A program made the position numbers and the translations under genes. Of a stretch of DNA of 32,642 nucleotides, positions 17,549 to 26,405 are shown piece by piece (position 1 is the stretch's first letter; every line of letters starts with the position of its first letter). The stretch is from CAZZBK01 sp964652155 (GTDB lineage: Bacteria > Planctomycetota > Planctomycetia > Pirellulales > PNKZ01): positions 1 to 32,642 of the forward strand of contig CAZZBK010000061.1 in NCBI GenBank assembly GCA_964652155.1, given 5' to 3'. The notes beneath the pieces are model-generated. The model was not told the origin of the DNA and ran no database searches. It saw only the letters and a list, made by a program, of their open reading frames with translations.

Positions 17549-18529
17549 ATGATCGCTCGCCTGTTCACCGTCACGGTCCTCTCGCTCGTCACGCTGTTTG
17601 CCGTGTCCGCTTCGGCGGCCGAGGTCTCGCTCGACAAGACCGAGCAAGGCTACGCCGTGAAAATCGACGGCAAGTTGTTTGCCGAATACGTCATTCTCTC
17701 GGGCAACAAGCCCATTGTGTGGCCGATCATGGGGCCCACCGGCAAGTCGATGACCCGCGCGTACCCGATGCAAGACATCGAAGGCGAGCGGAAGGACCAT
17801 CCGCATCACCGCTCGTTGTGGTTCTCGCACATGGAAGTCAACGATTGGAATTTTTGGGCCGAGGCGGCGAGCTACGGCAAGAAGTCTAGCGAAGCAACCC
17901 AAAAGCTCGGGCTGACCAAGCATCGCGAGTTCAAGCTGGCCAAGGTCGAAGGGGGCCGGGCCCTTATTACCACGCTCAACGATTGGCTCGCCCCCAACGG
18001 TTCCAAGGTGCTCGAAGACGAGCGGCGGCTGGCCTTCTTCGCCACGGCGGAGAGTCGCGTGATCGACTTTGATATCGACCTCACCGCGACGAACGGGCCG
18101 GTCAAGTTTGGCGACAACAAGGATGGTGTCTTCGGCGTACGCGTGCCGACGAGCATGGACGTGGACAGTAAGCTGGGTGGCAAGATCATCAACAGCGAGG
18201 GTCAAATCGACAAAGACGCCTGGGGCAAGGCGGCCAAGTGGTGCGACTATTTTGGGCCCGTCCAGGGCGAAACTCTCGGCGTGGCAATTCTCAATCACCC
18301 GTCAAGCTTTCGTTATCCCACACCGTGGCACGTGCGGAGCTACGGGCTGTTTGCGGCCAACTGCTTCGGCCTGAACGATTTCGCGCCGAACACTTCGGCC
18401 GACGGCAGCTACACACTCCCGGCCGGCGAGAAGCTCAAGTTCCGCTACCGCGTCGTGCTGCACAAGGGTGACGACAAGCAGGCCAAGATCGAAGACGCCT
18501 TCACCGCCTACGCCAAGGAAGCGAAATAG
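17549..18529 (+). CDS. Secreted DUF6807 ('PmoA') family protein
   Basis: A 326-residue protein with a signal peptide (residues 1-24, cleavage after ASA). It belongs to the family named 'methane oxygenase PmoA' in some databases, now DUF6807, which is common in planctomycetes and other polysaccharide degraders. Seen here are the conserved DHPHHRSLWF (83-92), the nearby W-N-F-W cluster (100-103), and the late HPSSFRYPTPWHVRSYG followed by NCFG. The histidines probably bind a metal or a sugar. The name does not mean methane oxidation: the protein has no membrane-bound methane monooxygenase features. The ATG at 17549 is preferred because the signal peptide starts there and GGGGAT lies upstream. 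The frame extends further 5' but would overlap the oxidase gene. It converges with the PhoD gene, leaving 2 nt between the stop codons. Confidence 0.9.
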   Translation: MIARLFTVTVLSLVTLFAVSASAAEVSLDKTEQGYAVKIDGKLFAEYVILSGNKPIVWPIMGPTGKSMTRAYPMQDIEGERKDHPHHRSLWFSHMEVNDWNFWAEAASYGKKSSEATQKLGLTKHREFKLAKVEGGRALITTLNDWLAPNGSKVLEDERRLAFFATAESRVIDFDIDLTATNGPVKFGDNKDGVFGVRVPTSMDVDSKLGGKIINSEGQIDKDAWGKAAKWCDYFGPVQGETLGVAILNHPSSFRYPTPWHVRSYGLFAANCFGLNDFAPNTSADGSYTLPAGEKLKFRYRVVLHKGDDKQAKIEDAFTAYAKEAK

Positions 18530-18531
18530 CG

Positions 18532-19998
18532 TCAGCGGATCGAGCGCCGGAAGCTCTGCTCGTAGGCAATGCCGCCGTTGACGTCGCGGAGTTGAAAGAC
18601 AATTTCGCTCTGCTGGCCTTGAGGTCGCAGCTCGACACAGAGAAAGCCCCCCTGCACGCGATGAAAGCGGTGGAACTTCGCGTCGTAGCCGGGGCTGCCG
18701 CTGGCGTGCGAGTCACTCGCCGGTCCGACGCTAAACTCTCGCACGCCGGTCTCGGGATGGACCGAGTAATACTGCCAGTGCCGGTCACCGTTGATGACGA
18801 AGAACTGGTCGCTCACGTGAGATTGGATCCACGCCCGCAATTCGTTCCCTTCGTGTGCAAAGCCCTCGTTGGAATGGTTGTCGTTTTTGCCCTTGGGACG
18901 GTCGGGGCCCACGAGCGGCGTGGGGCTGATGAGCAGCTTCCAGGTCGCGTCGCTCTGCTGGACCGTTTGCTTGAACCAGGCCTTTTGCTCGGCGCCCCAA
19001 ATGGTTTTCTCGGGTCCGTCGAGCAGCGAGTTCTGCGAGCGGAAGTCGCGTCCTTCGGCGAACCAGACTTGCAGGTCGCGCCCCCAACGGAAGGTGCGAT
19101 AGGCACTTCCCGCCCCTAGGGGCGCTTGCTGCCGGAAGATCTCTTGTCCGGCGGCGAACGTGAGCTCGCCGACTTTCATGCCCGGCCACGTGTCGTTCGT
19201 CAGCACGTCATGGTCGTCCTTGAGCCAATAGGTCGACGTGCTCCGGAGCAGCGCAACTAAGCGCGGCAGACTAAACATCCGCTCCCAGTGCAGTCGAGCC
19301 AGCGCGGGGTTGACGGCCCGCGGCGCGTTGCTGTCGTAATAGACCAGGTCTCCCGTCAGCGACACAAACCGCGGCTGCAGCGCGAGCATTGCGGGGTAAA
19401 TCGGGTGCCCGTCGACATGATCCCGATCTTGATACCCCTGGCAGGTCATGACACAAAACCGCAATGAACTCGGTTCGCTCGCGGGTGGAGCGGTATGAAA
19501 CGCGCCGCGAAACTCGCTGCTGACCCGCTCGTCATCGAGCGTGGCGGCCTGGCTGATATAGTGATAGGTGCTGTCGGGCCGCAACTCGCGAAGCGTGAAT
19601 TGATGAATGAAGTCGGTCCGCTCGCCGACCTCGACCCAGGCGGTTTCGCGCGCGTCGCTCAAATCTTCGTGCAAGCTGTAACGCAACCGCACGCGCCCCG
19701 CCATGCCCGGGCAAGCGCCTTCGATCTGCTCGACGCTCAGGTCCGGAGGCGATTTCTCTTTCTTGGCGGATCCCTTTTCGTTCGAGAAGGTCACGCCGGA
19801 GTTGTTGCGCAGCGGATGCTTGGTGAGCCGAGCCCAGACGATTGCCGAGGTGTCGCTGGCCTCGCCGACGCGCGTGCCCAGCGCCTGGTGCGGCCCTGCG
19901 GGGGGTTGCGCGGCCGCGTCGGTCGTAGCTGCCGTCGCGAGCGCCACCGCGCCGCTGCGTTGCATGAAACGTCGTCGATCAAGCGCGCTCGTACTCAT
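18532..19998 (-). CDS. PhoD-like alkaline phosphatase / metallophosphatase, Tat-exported
   Basis: The 488-residue protein has a twin-arginine signal (RRRFMQRSGAVALA, residues 8-21) and therefore acts outside the cytoplasm. It has the PhoD layout: an N-terminal Fn3-like domain (about 35-170) and a metallophosphatase core. Metal-site motifs are GDLVYYD (216-222), KDDHDVLTND (260-269) and GDRHWQ (404-409), with WGAEQKAWF (334-342) as the family landmark between them. It would hydrolyse phosphomonoesters or phosphodiesters, releasing phosphate. The ATG at 19998 has GAGG 9 nt upstream and is preferred to a GTG at 20013. The gene follows the CAP protein gene by 69 nt in the same direction. No Pho box was identified upstream. 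Confidence 0.93.
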   Translation of the reverse strand: MSTSALDRRRFMQRSGAVALATAATTDAAAQPPAGPHQALGTRVGEASDTSAIVWARLTKHPLRNNSGVTFSNEKGSAKKEKSPPDLSVEQIEGACPGMAGRVRLRYSLHEDLSDARETAWVEVGERTDFIHQFTLRELRPDSTYHYISQAATLDDERVSSEFRGAFHTAPPASEPSSLRFCVMTCQGYQDRDHVDGHPIYPAMLALQPRFVSLTGDLVYYDSNAPRAVNPALARLHWERMFSLPRLVALLRSTSTYWLKDDHDVLTNDTWPGMKVGELTFAAGQEIFRQQAPLGAGSAYRTFRWGRDLQVWFAEGRDFRSQNSLLDGPEKTIWGAEQKAWFKQTVQQSDATWKLLISPTPLVGPDRPKGKNDNHSNEGFAHEGNELRAWIQSHVSDQFFVINGDRHWQYYSVHPETGVREFSVGPASDSHASGSPGYDAKFHRFHRVQGGFLCVELRPQGQQSEIVFQLRDVNGGIAYEQSFRRSIR

Positions 19999-20067
19999 GT
20001 TGCTTCGCCTCACACGCGGGATAAGAGAGTCCTGGTGATACGCCCGCTGATTGTACCCGAGACAACT

Positions 20068-22764
20068 CTATTTCCAACTGCCGTTGAAGTAGAGCGCGTA
20101 GCCAGACTGGATGGCCCCCACCTTCTTGGTGTTCACGCCACCGGCTGTACCGTAGACCGTCAGGCTGTCGAAACTCGACAACTGAATGCGTGCGCCGCTG
20201 GCGTAGGTCATCCGGCCGGTCGTGCCCGAGTACTCAAACGAGTCATTGCCGCTGCTATCCAAGAGCGTGGCGATGTCGTTGCCCAGCGTGCTGCTCAGGT
20301 TGGCGAAGACCTGGTCGAACGCCTGCACGTCGAGCCGCGTGGACTTGCCTGACGCGTTAAAGGTATTGAACGTGACCGCGGTTGCGGAGCCGCTGAGCGA
20401 GTCGCCGTATTTTGAGCCATCGAGGGTGGCGGTGTCATTCGTGCCGCCGGCGGTCGCATAGGCGTACACCTGCGCAAAGCCGATCGCGTTGTTGGCAAAA
20501 CCGGTCCCCGAAAGCGAACTCTGCAATGCATTGCCGTTGAACACGTCGTTGCCGACCGAGTCGTACAAAAAGGCTTGGTCTCCGCCGCCACTCGAGTAGC
20601 CGTAGGTCTGCTTGAAGCCGATCGACTCGTTGAAGAAGCTCGTGCCGCTCAGAATACTGTAGCCGCTCAGGCCGTAGAAGGTGTCGTTGCCAGCCGAGTC
20701 GTAGAGCAGCGCCGTGTCGACACCGCCATTCGAGCTGTAGGCGTAATTGTAGCGGAAGCCGATCGACTCGTTGATGTAGCCTGCGTGCGACATGATGCTA
20801 TAAGAACTCAGGCCGTAGAAGGTGTCATTGCCGGCTGAGTCATAAAAGCTGGCTGTGTCGGTCCCCGCGTTGCTAAAGGCATAGGTGGCATTAAAGCCAA
20901 TCGTCTGAACCATGCTGCTCGGGTACGACATCACGCTGTAGCCACTCAGGCCGTAATAGGTGTCGTTGAGGGCCGAGTCATAGAACTGAGCGTTGTCCGT
21001 GCCTCCGGCCGAGGAGAAGGCATTGCTGCTGCCAAAGCCGATCGACTCCAGGAAGTAACCGGTCCCTTGCTCGATGCAATAGCCCGACAGGCCGAGGAAC
21101 GTGTCGTTGCCCGGAGTGTCGTAGATGCTGACCGTGTCCTCGCTTTGGCCAAATGCGTAGTTGGTGCGCATGTTGCGTGAACGGACCGTCGTGTTGGGAC
21201 CGTTCCAGGTGATCGTGTTGCCTTGCATGGCGACGCGGTCATGCACTCCCGGGGCGCTGTAGATGCCCACGACATCGCTCCCCGTGCCACCGTCGAGCAC
21301 AAGGCTCGTGACGTTCGCGAAGCTCGACGACGGCGTGAGCACGTTGTTCAGGTAAAAGCGATAACGGGTCGCCGAGTCGAAGATGAACATGAAGTTGTCG
21401 TCGCCACCGGTTCCGACGATGGTCGCCACGTTGCCGACGATCGTAACACCCGGCACGACCGAAATGGCCAGCGTGTCGGTGTCGGTCAGCGGCGTCGCCA
21501 AGCCATCGTTCCCCAGGTCGTTGGTCGACATCGTGAGTGTGACGTTGCTCGCCGCGTTGGGGGCGAAAAACTTCAGGCCGCTGAGCGCCGAGTTGACAGC
21601 GCTGAGCGTGCCGCGAAAGGTCAGCGCGGCGTTGTGGGTGCCGTTCCCCTGCGTGAACGAAAGCCCTGCCGTGCTCGCCAGAGACAAGTCGCCCGCCGTC
21701 ACGCCGAGCGACACCTGCACCGGAGCACTCAGCGCGTCGGGGTCGCTCACCGAAACGGTCAGGTTGTTGGCGGCGTTGAACGTCACGGTGCTGTTCTGGG
21801 CAACCGTGATGGCCGTGGGGAGCGTGTTCACCGGAGGTCGATTCACGGGTTGCAGAGCGGTCGCTGTCGTGAAGTCGATTTTCTTATTGGCCGACGCGAC
21901 CACGACGTTGTTCACGACCCGCGTGGCACCCAAGCCGCCCCCGGTCGCAGTGACAGTGTAGGTGCCGCTCGGCAATTGCAGTTGATATCCGCCGGCCGTC
22001 ATGCTCGTTGTGGTAAACGAGGTGCCGCCGCCGACGGGCGTGGCCGTGACCGTCACGCTGCCGAGCCCCTCGTTAATGTCGTAGCGACTGTTGCTGTTGT
22101 TGTCGCGGTAGATCGCGCCGAGCAAATAGCTATTTGAGGTTCCAAAGCTGGAGCCGAAATCCTCGGTGACGACCCAGGGGCCCACGTCGTTCGAGTTGGC
22201 CGGAGTGTGATTGACGGCGGCGATCCCCACGTCGCGCCACGTCGAGTTCATGATGTTCTGGCGATGGCCCGGGGGACTGTTGCCCCAGTCGACGGCAAAG
22301 CCCGCATGGGCATTGAAGGCGTTGGCAGCATACGCGTACACGTTCTCACCCAACGACTGCCAGTTTGTGTAGCCGGCGTTGGTTGCCCGACCGCCGATGT
22401 CGGCCTCGCCCGGCAGTTGGTGCGACTGCGTGTGATACGCGATCATTTGCGCACTGTGAAGGGTCGCGGCGGTCGAGAGCGCACTGCTCCAAGCGAGCGG
22501 CGCGACGGGCGTGAGCGTGGCAAATTCGTTCTGCAGCTGCGCTGCATTCACGCCGTAGGCTTGCGAGGCCTGCGTGACACCCGGGTCCGACGAGGTCAAC
22601 GTGGCGACGTTTGTGTAGATGACGCTCAACTCGTGCTGCGGAAACATCCGCATTCGATTGATCGACTCCAGCAGGTATTGCTCGTTGGCCGACGGGTCGA
22701 ACGCCAGCATGCGGCGGCATTCGAGGCGATCGCAATACAGTCGACGGAAAAACCGCAAGGACAT
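20068..22764 (-). CDS. Secreted CAP-domain protein with SdrD-like, cadherin-like and C-terminal repeat regions
   Basis: An 898-residue exported protein. The N-terminus (about 1-21) carries the DRLECRRMLA motif, like the LExRRxL/LEPRxLL motif of many planctomycete surface proteins. A bacterial CAP/SCP domain spans about 27-205, with HSAQMIAYHTQSHQ, GENVYAY and HRQNIMNSTWRDVGIAA. A SdrD-B or carboxypeptidase-regulatory-like beta domain with a Ca loop (YRDNNSNSRYDINEG) lies at about 213-300. A cadherin-like segment beginning NRPPVNTLP lies at about 308-440. The rest, from 543, is an array of about 47-residue repeats. I chose the ATG at 22764 because the TTG at 22791 gives an extra 9 residues with no good site. 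The function is probably surface or matrix attachment. CAP proteins include peptidase-like and lipid-binding members, and no choice is possible here. Confidence 0.88.
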   Translation of the reverse strand: MSLRFFRRLYCDRLECRRMLAFDPSANEQYLLESINRMRMFPQHELSVIYTNVATLTSSDPGVTQASQAYGVNAAQLQNEFATLTPVAPLAWSSALSTAATLHSAQMIAYHTQSHQLPGEADIGGRATNAGYTNWQSLGENVYAYAANAFNAHAGFAVDWGNSPPGHRQNIMNSTWRDVGIAAVNHTPANSNDVGPWVVTEDFGSSFGTSNSYLLGAIYRDNNSNSRYDINEGLGSVTVTATPVGGGTSFTTTSMTAGGYQLQLPSGTYTVTATGGGLGATRVVNNVVVASANKKIDFTTATALQPVNRPPVNTLPTAITVAQNSTVTFNAANNLTVSVSDPDALSAPVQVSLGVTAGDLSLASTAGLSFTQGNGTHNAALTFRGTLSAVNSALSGLKFFAPNAASNVTLTMSTNDLGNDGLATPLTDTDTLAISVVPGVTIVGNVATIVGTGGDDNFMFIFDSATRYRFYLNNVLTPSSSFANVTSLVLDGGTGSDVVGIYSAPGVHDRVAMQGNTITWNGPNTTVRSRNMRTNYAFGQSEDTVSIYDTPGNDTFLGLSGYCIEQGTGYFLESIGFGSSNAFSSAGGTDNAQFYDSALNDTYYGLSGYSVMSYPSSMVQTIGFNATYAFSNAGTDTASFYDSAGNDTFYGLSSYSIMSHAGYINESIGFRYNYAYSSNGGVDTALLYDSAGNDTFYGLSGYSILSGTSFFNESIGFKQTYGYSSGGGDQAFLYDSVGNDVFNGNALQSSLSGTGFANNAIGFAQVYAYATAGGTNDTATLDGSKYGDSLSGSATAVTFNTFNASGKSTRLDVQAFDQVFANLSSTLGNDIATLLDSSGNDSFEYSGTTGRMTYASGARIQLSSFDSLTVYGTAGGVNTKKVGAIQSGYALYFNGSWK
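20131..21138 (-). repeat. Tandem protein repeats, about 47 residues each, in the CAP protein
   Basis: Units begin at residues 543, 590, 636, 683, 729, 777 and 830 of the CAP protein, spaced 46-53. The core pattern is D-x-A-x-x-YDSAGNDTFYGLSGYS, then about 12 variable residues, then ESIGF, then a Tyr-rich YAYSS-GG end. The first five units are close to each other; units six and seven are degenerate. The GND motif recalls RTX-type Ca-binding sequences but the period is much longer than the RTX nonapeptide. The DNA copies are diverged, so the array is old. Confidence 0.85.
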
Positions 22765-22949
22765 GGGCCCATCCGAGAGATGAGGAAACAATGGCAGCCC
22801 GATCCCCTCATTTTAAGCTCGCTCGTGGAGCTCCTTGCGTTAAAAACGGCGAATTGGCGAGACTATTCGGTCGCCGCCCCATCTGCCGTGCGGGTTGTAA
22901 CGTTTATGATGCACGCTGCCCCGGGCAACTCTCCACCGAGACCCCCTTC

Positions 22950-24101
22950 ATGTTCAAGCTGCCTCGCAACGTTCGCGTGCTCGGTTGGACGAGCTTGCTC
23001 AACGACACGGCCAGCGAAGTGATCTTTCCGTTGCTACCCGGCTTTCTGCTCAACGTGTTGGGGGGCAATCGCTTTTACCTGGGGGTCATCGAGGGGGCGG
23101 CCGACTCGATCGCCAGCCTCTTAAAACTCTGGTCCGGGACTTGGACCGATCGCTCCGGACGACGCAAAGAGTTTGTGCTTTTCGGTTACACGCTGGCCAC
23201 GCTCTCGCGACCGCTGATTGGCATCATCTCTGCCCCGTGGCAACTGTTGCTATTGCGGAGTGCCGATCGGTTGGGCAAAGGAATCCGCTCGGCTCCGCGC
23301 GACGCCCTGATCGCCGACTCGGTCGAGCCCGGCATGCGCGGGCGAGCGTTCGGTTTTCACCGCGCGATGGATCACCTCGGCGCGGCGTTGGGACCGTCTC
23401 TCGCGGCGCTATTCTTGTGGTTCTGGCCAGACGAGCTACGGACGCTGTTCGTGCTCACGCTCATCCCTGGCGTGCTCGTGCTCGTCATGCTCAAGCTGCT
23501 GCTTCAAGAATCGCCGAAGCCGTCCAAGCACGAACCGTTGCAATGGACGCTTCGACCCTTCGACCAGCGCTTTCGCCGGTACCTGTTTGCGCTCATCGTC
23601 TTTACGCTGGGCAACTCGAGCGATGCATTCTTGCTTGTTCGGGCCAGCGAGTTGGGGGTCGAGACCGTCGCGTTGCCGCTCCTCTGGGGTGCGCTGCATA
23701 TTGTCAAGAGTTCGAGCAACATCCTCTGCGGACATGCCGTGGATCGGCTCGGCGCTCGCCCGTTGATCTTTCTCGGCTGGCTCGTGTATGCCGCGGTGTA
23801 TATCGGTTTTGGCCTGGCAACCTCGGCCGCTCAAGCCTGGGGATTGTTCCTGGCCTATGCGCTGTTCTACGGCCTGACCGAGCCTGCCGAGAAGGCTCTG
23901 GTCGCCGAGCTGGTGGGAGCCGATCGCAAGGGGCTCGCCTATGGCTGGTTCAATTTTGCGATCGGCGTGGCGTCGCTTCCCGCCAGCTTGATTTTCGGCG
24001 CGATCTACCAAACCTTCGGGCCCCTGGCGTCCTTTGGCTTTGGCGCGGCCCTGGCGGCGATTGCCGCACTGCTGCTCATTCGCGTCGATGCCCGACCATA
24101 G
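22950..24101 (+). CDS. Major facilitator superfamily transporter
   Basis: A 383-residue membrane protein with many hydrophobic segments spread over two halves, as in 12-helix MFS permeases. The loop DRSGRRKEF (around residue 68) is motif A between helices 2 and 3. The run DRLGKGIRSAPRDALIADSV (about 106-125) is characteristic of one MFS branch, often annotated simply as MFS transporter. A second motif-A-like DRLGARPL lies in the C-terminal half. The ATG at 22950 is preferred because the conserved sequence begins there. The frame remains open back to 22791, but the added residues are not membrane-protein-like. It is divergent from the CAP gene. The substrate is unknown. Confidence 0.9.
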   Translation: MFKLPRNVRVLGWTSLLNDTASEVIFPLLPGFLLNVLGGNRFYLGVIEGAADSIASLLKLWSGTWTDRSGRRKEFVLFGYTLATLSRPLIGIISAPWQLLLLRSADRLGKGIRSAPRDALIADSVEPGMRGRAFGFHRAMDHLGAALGPSLAALFLWFWPDELRTLFVLTLIPGVLVLVMLKLLLQESPKPSKHEPLQWTLRPFDQRFRRYLFALIVFTLGNSSDAFLLVRASELGVETVALPLLWGALHIVKSSSNILCGHAVDRLGARPLIFLGWLVYAAVYIGFGLATSAAQAWGLFLAYALFYGLTEPAEKALVAELVGADRKGLAYGWFNFAIGVASLPASLIFGAIYQTFGPLASFGFGAALAAIAALLLIRVDARP

Positions 24102-24183
24102 TCGCTCCTGTGGTAAATGTGTACGATATTGGACTGCTATTCACGGATGTTCGCCCCCTTACGACACACGAGAGAGTGCCGCA

Positions 24184-26382
24184 ATGTGTGACCGGAACGA
24201 ATCACGACCGAATCCAACCTTCTCAGCCCGCTGGAGTTTGTCCCTTGGGCAATGGATCACCACCTGGGGACTCTTTCTGACGATGATGCTTGACCCCGCC
24301 GCCGCACAAGAATCCGCCCAGTCGAAGCTCTCTTACCCGACGACTCGCCGTGGCGACACGGTCGATGAGTATCATGGTGCCAAGGTGGCCGACCCTTACC
24401 GCTGGCTCGAAGATGACAACAGCGACGAGACCAAGGCCTGGGTCACCGCTCAGAACCAAGTCACACAGACATATTTGAGCGCGATTCCGCAGCGCGACAA
24501 AATCCGCGCCCGACTTACCGAGTTGTGGAACTTCGAGAAGTTCGGCGTCCCCATGCAGCGCGGCGGACGGTACCTGTTCACCCGCAACAGCGGCTTGCAA
24601 AACCAGAACGTGCTCTACGTGACCGACGCGCTCGACGCCGAGCCGCGCGAGCTGCTCGACCCCAACACGCTCTCAAAGGATGGCACGGTCGCGCTCACCA
24701 CCTACGTGCTGAGCGACGACGGCAGCAAGCTCGCCTACGGATTGGCCATCGCCGGCAGCGATTGGCAGGAGTGGAAGGTACGCGACGTCGTCACGGGCAA
24801 AGACCTCGATGACCACTTGCGCTGGATCAAGTTCTCCGACGTGTCGTGGTCCGCCGACGGCCGAGGCTTTTTCTACAGCCGTTACGACGAGCCCAAGCCG
24901 GGCGAAAAGCTCACCGGCGTCAACTACTTCCAAAAGCTCTACTACCACCGCCTTGGCTCGCCGCAGGCTGACGACAAGCTGATCTACGAGCGGAAGGACG
25001 AAAAAGAGTGGGGCTTCGACGGCAACGTCACCGACGACGGTCAGTATCTGGTCATCAGTATCTGGCGCGGCACCGAACGCAAAAACCAGATATTCTATCG
25101 CGACCTGAGCCGCGACGATGCGCCGGTCGTCGAGTTGATCCAGGGCTTCGAGGCGCAGTTCGACGTGATCGACAACGATGGCCATACGTTCTGGGTTCGC
25201 ACCGATTTGAACGCGCCCCGTTATCGGGTCATCGCCATCGATCTGCGCAAGCCAGAGCGCGATCAGTGGCGCGAGGTGATTCCACAATCGGAAGACGTGC
25301 TCGAAGGGGCCAACGTAATCGGCGGCCAGTTCGTGGCCAACTACCTGCACGATGCCCGCAGCCGCGTGTTGCTCTACGACCTGCAAGGCCAGCCCAAGGG
25401 CGAGGTCAAGCTGCCCGGCATTGGCACCGCGGCGGGCTTTGGTGGCCAACGCAGCGACCAGGAAACGTTCTACGCCTTTGCCAGCTTCACCGTGCCGACC
25501 ACCATCTATCGTTATGATCTGGCCAAGCGAGAGAGCACCGTCTTTCGCGCTCCCAAGGTGTCCTTTAACCCCGACGACTACGAGACCAAGCAGGTCTTCT
25601 ATTCGAGCCGCGACGGCACGCGCGTCCCCATGTTCATCACGCACAAAAAGGGACTCCAGCTCGACGGCAGCAACCCCACGTATCTCTACGGGTACGGGGG
25701 CTTCAATATCTCGCTCACGCCGGCCTTTGCGGTCAGCCGCATCGTCTGGCTCGAAATGGGAGGCGTGTTCGCGATGCCCAACTTGCGGGGCGGGGGCGAG
25801 TACGGCCGCCAATGGCACGAGGCGGGCATGAAACAGCTCAAGCAAAATGTGTTCGACGACTTTATCTCTGCGGGCGAGTACCTGATCCGCGAGCGCTACA
25901 CGTCGTCGGCCAAGCTGGCGATCGCCGGCGGCAGCAATGGCGGGCTGCTCGTCGGGGCCTGCATGACCCAACGACCCGAACTGTTCGCGGCCGCGCTGCC
26001 AGCCGTTGGCGTGATGGACATGCTTCGCTTCCAGAAGTTCACGATCGGCTGGGCCTGGGTGAGCGAATTCGGATCGAGTGACAACGCCGCCGACTTTCCG
26101 AATCTGCTCAAGTACTCGCCGCTGCAAAATCTCCGCGGCGGCACGCGCTACCCGTCGACCCTGGTGACCACGGCCGATCATGACGATCGGGTCGTGCCTG
26201 CCCACAGCTTCAAATTTGCGGCGGCCTTGCAGGCCGCCCACCGAGGCGACAACCCGGTGCTCATCCGCATCGAGACCAGTGCCGGTCACGGGGCAGGCAA
26301 GCCCACCTCGAAAATGATCGACGAAGTCAGCGATGTGTACGGCTTCTTAACCAAGGTCTTGAACTTTTCGTCGCCTCGCTAA
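24184..26382 (+). CDS. Secreted prolyl oligopeptidase (S9A family)
   Basis: A 732-residue serine peptidase that cleaves short peptides after proline. A hydrophobic segment (about residues 24-40, ending DPAAAQ) suggests export, unusual for the mostly cytosolic family but common in bacterial members. The N-terminal part starts with the signature DPYRWLEDDNS (70-80) and forms the propeller (about 130-450). The alpha/beta hydrolase domain contains Ser584 in GGSNGG, Asp667 in ADHDDRVVP and His702 in SAGHGAGKP, so the triad is complete. NLRGGGEYGRQWHEAG upstream of the serine is also typical. The ATG at 24184 has GAGAG upstream. The gene continues 23 nt later into the HEAT/TPR gene. The length matches the family (about 700). 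Confidence 0.94.
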   Translation: MCDRNESRPNPTFSARWSLSLGQWITTWGLFLTMMLDPAAAQESAQSKLSYPTTRRGDTVDEYHGAKVADPYRWLEDDNSDETKAWVTAQNQVTQTYLSAIPQRDKIRARLTELWNFEKFGVPMQRGGRYLFTRNSGLQNQNVLYVTDALDAEPRELLDPNTLSKDGTVALTTYVLSDDGSKLAYGLAIAGSDWQEWKVRDVVTGKDLDDHLRWIKFSDVSWSADGRGFFYSRYDEPKPGEKLTGVNYFQKLYYHRLGSPQADDKLIYERKDEKEWGFDGNVTDDGQYLVISIWRGTERKNQIFYRDLSRDDAPVVELIQGFEAQFDVIDNDGHTFWVRTDLNAPRYRVIAIDLRKPERDQWREVIPQSEDVLEGANVIGGQFVANYLHDARSRVLLYDLQGQPKGEVKLPGIGTAAGFGGQRSDQETFYAFASFTVPTTIYRYDLAKRESTVFRAPKVSFNPDDYETKQVFYSSRDGTRVPMFITHKKGLQLDGSNPTYLYGYGGFNISLTPAFAVSRIVWLEMGGVFAMPNLRGGGEYGRQWHEAGMKQLKQNVFDDFISAGEYLIRERYTSSAKLAIAGGSNGGLLVGACMTQRPELFAAALPAVGVMDMLRFQKFTIGWAWVSEFGSSDNAADFPNLLKYSPLQNLRGGTRYPSTLVTTADHDDRVVPAHSFKFAAALQAAHRGDNPVLIRIETSAGHGAGKPTSKMIDEVSDVYGFLTKVLNFSSPR

Positions 26383-26405
26383 GCGACGGAGTATGCGCGA
26401 GGATA

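Noticed and set aside
17549..18529. Particulate methane monooxygenase subunit
   Set aside because: The family name is historical. There are no membrane helices beyond the signal peptide and no pmoB/pmoC partners.
20130..21285. Possible CRISPR-like or DNA tandem repeat
   Set aside because: The periodicity is at protein level; the DNA copies are diverged and lie within one open reading frame.
21223..22137. 304-codon plus-strand frame opposite the CAP protein gene
   Set aside because: Arg/Val/Gly/His-rich translation typical of an antisense frame; the minus-strand protein has clear domains.
24673..26289. 538-codon minus-strand frame opposite the prolyl oligopeptidase gene
   Set aside because: It lies wholly antisense to a gene with a complete catalytic triad, has an ordinary GC-rich shadow composition and shows no domain.
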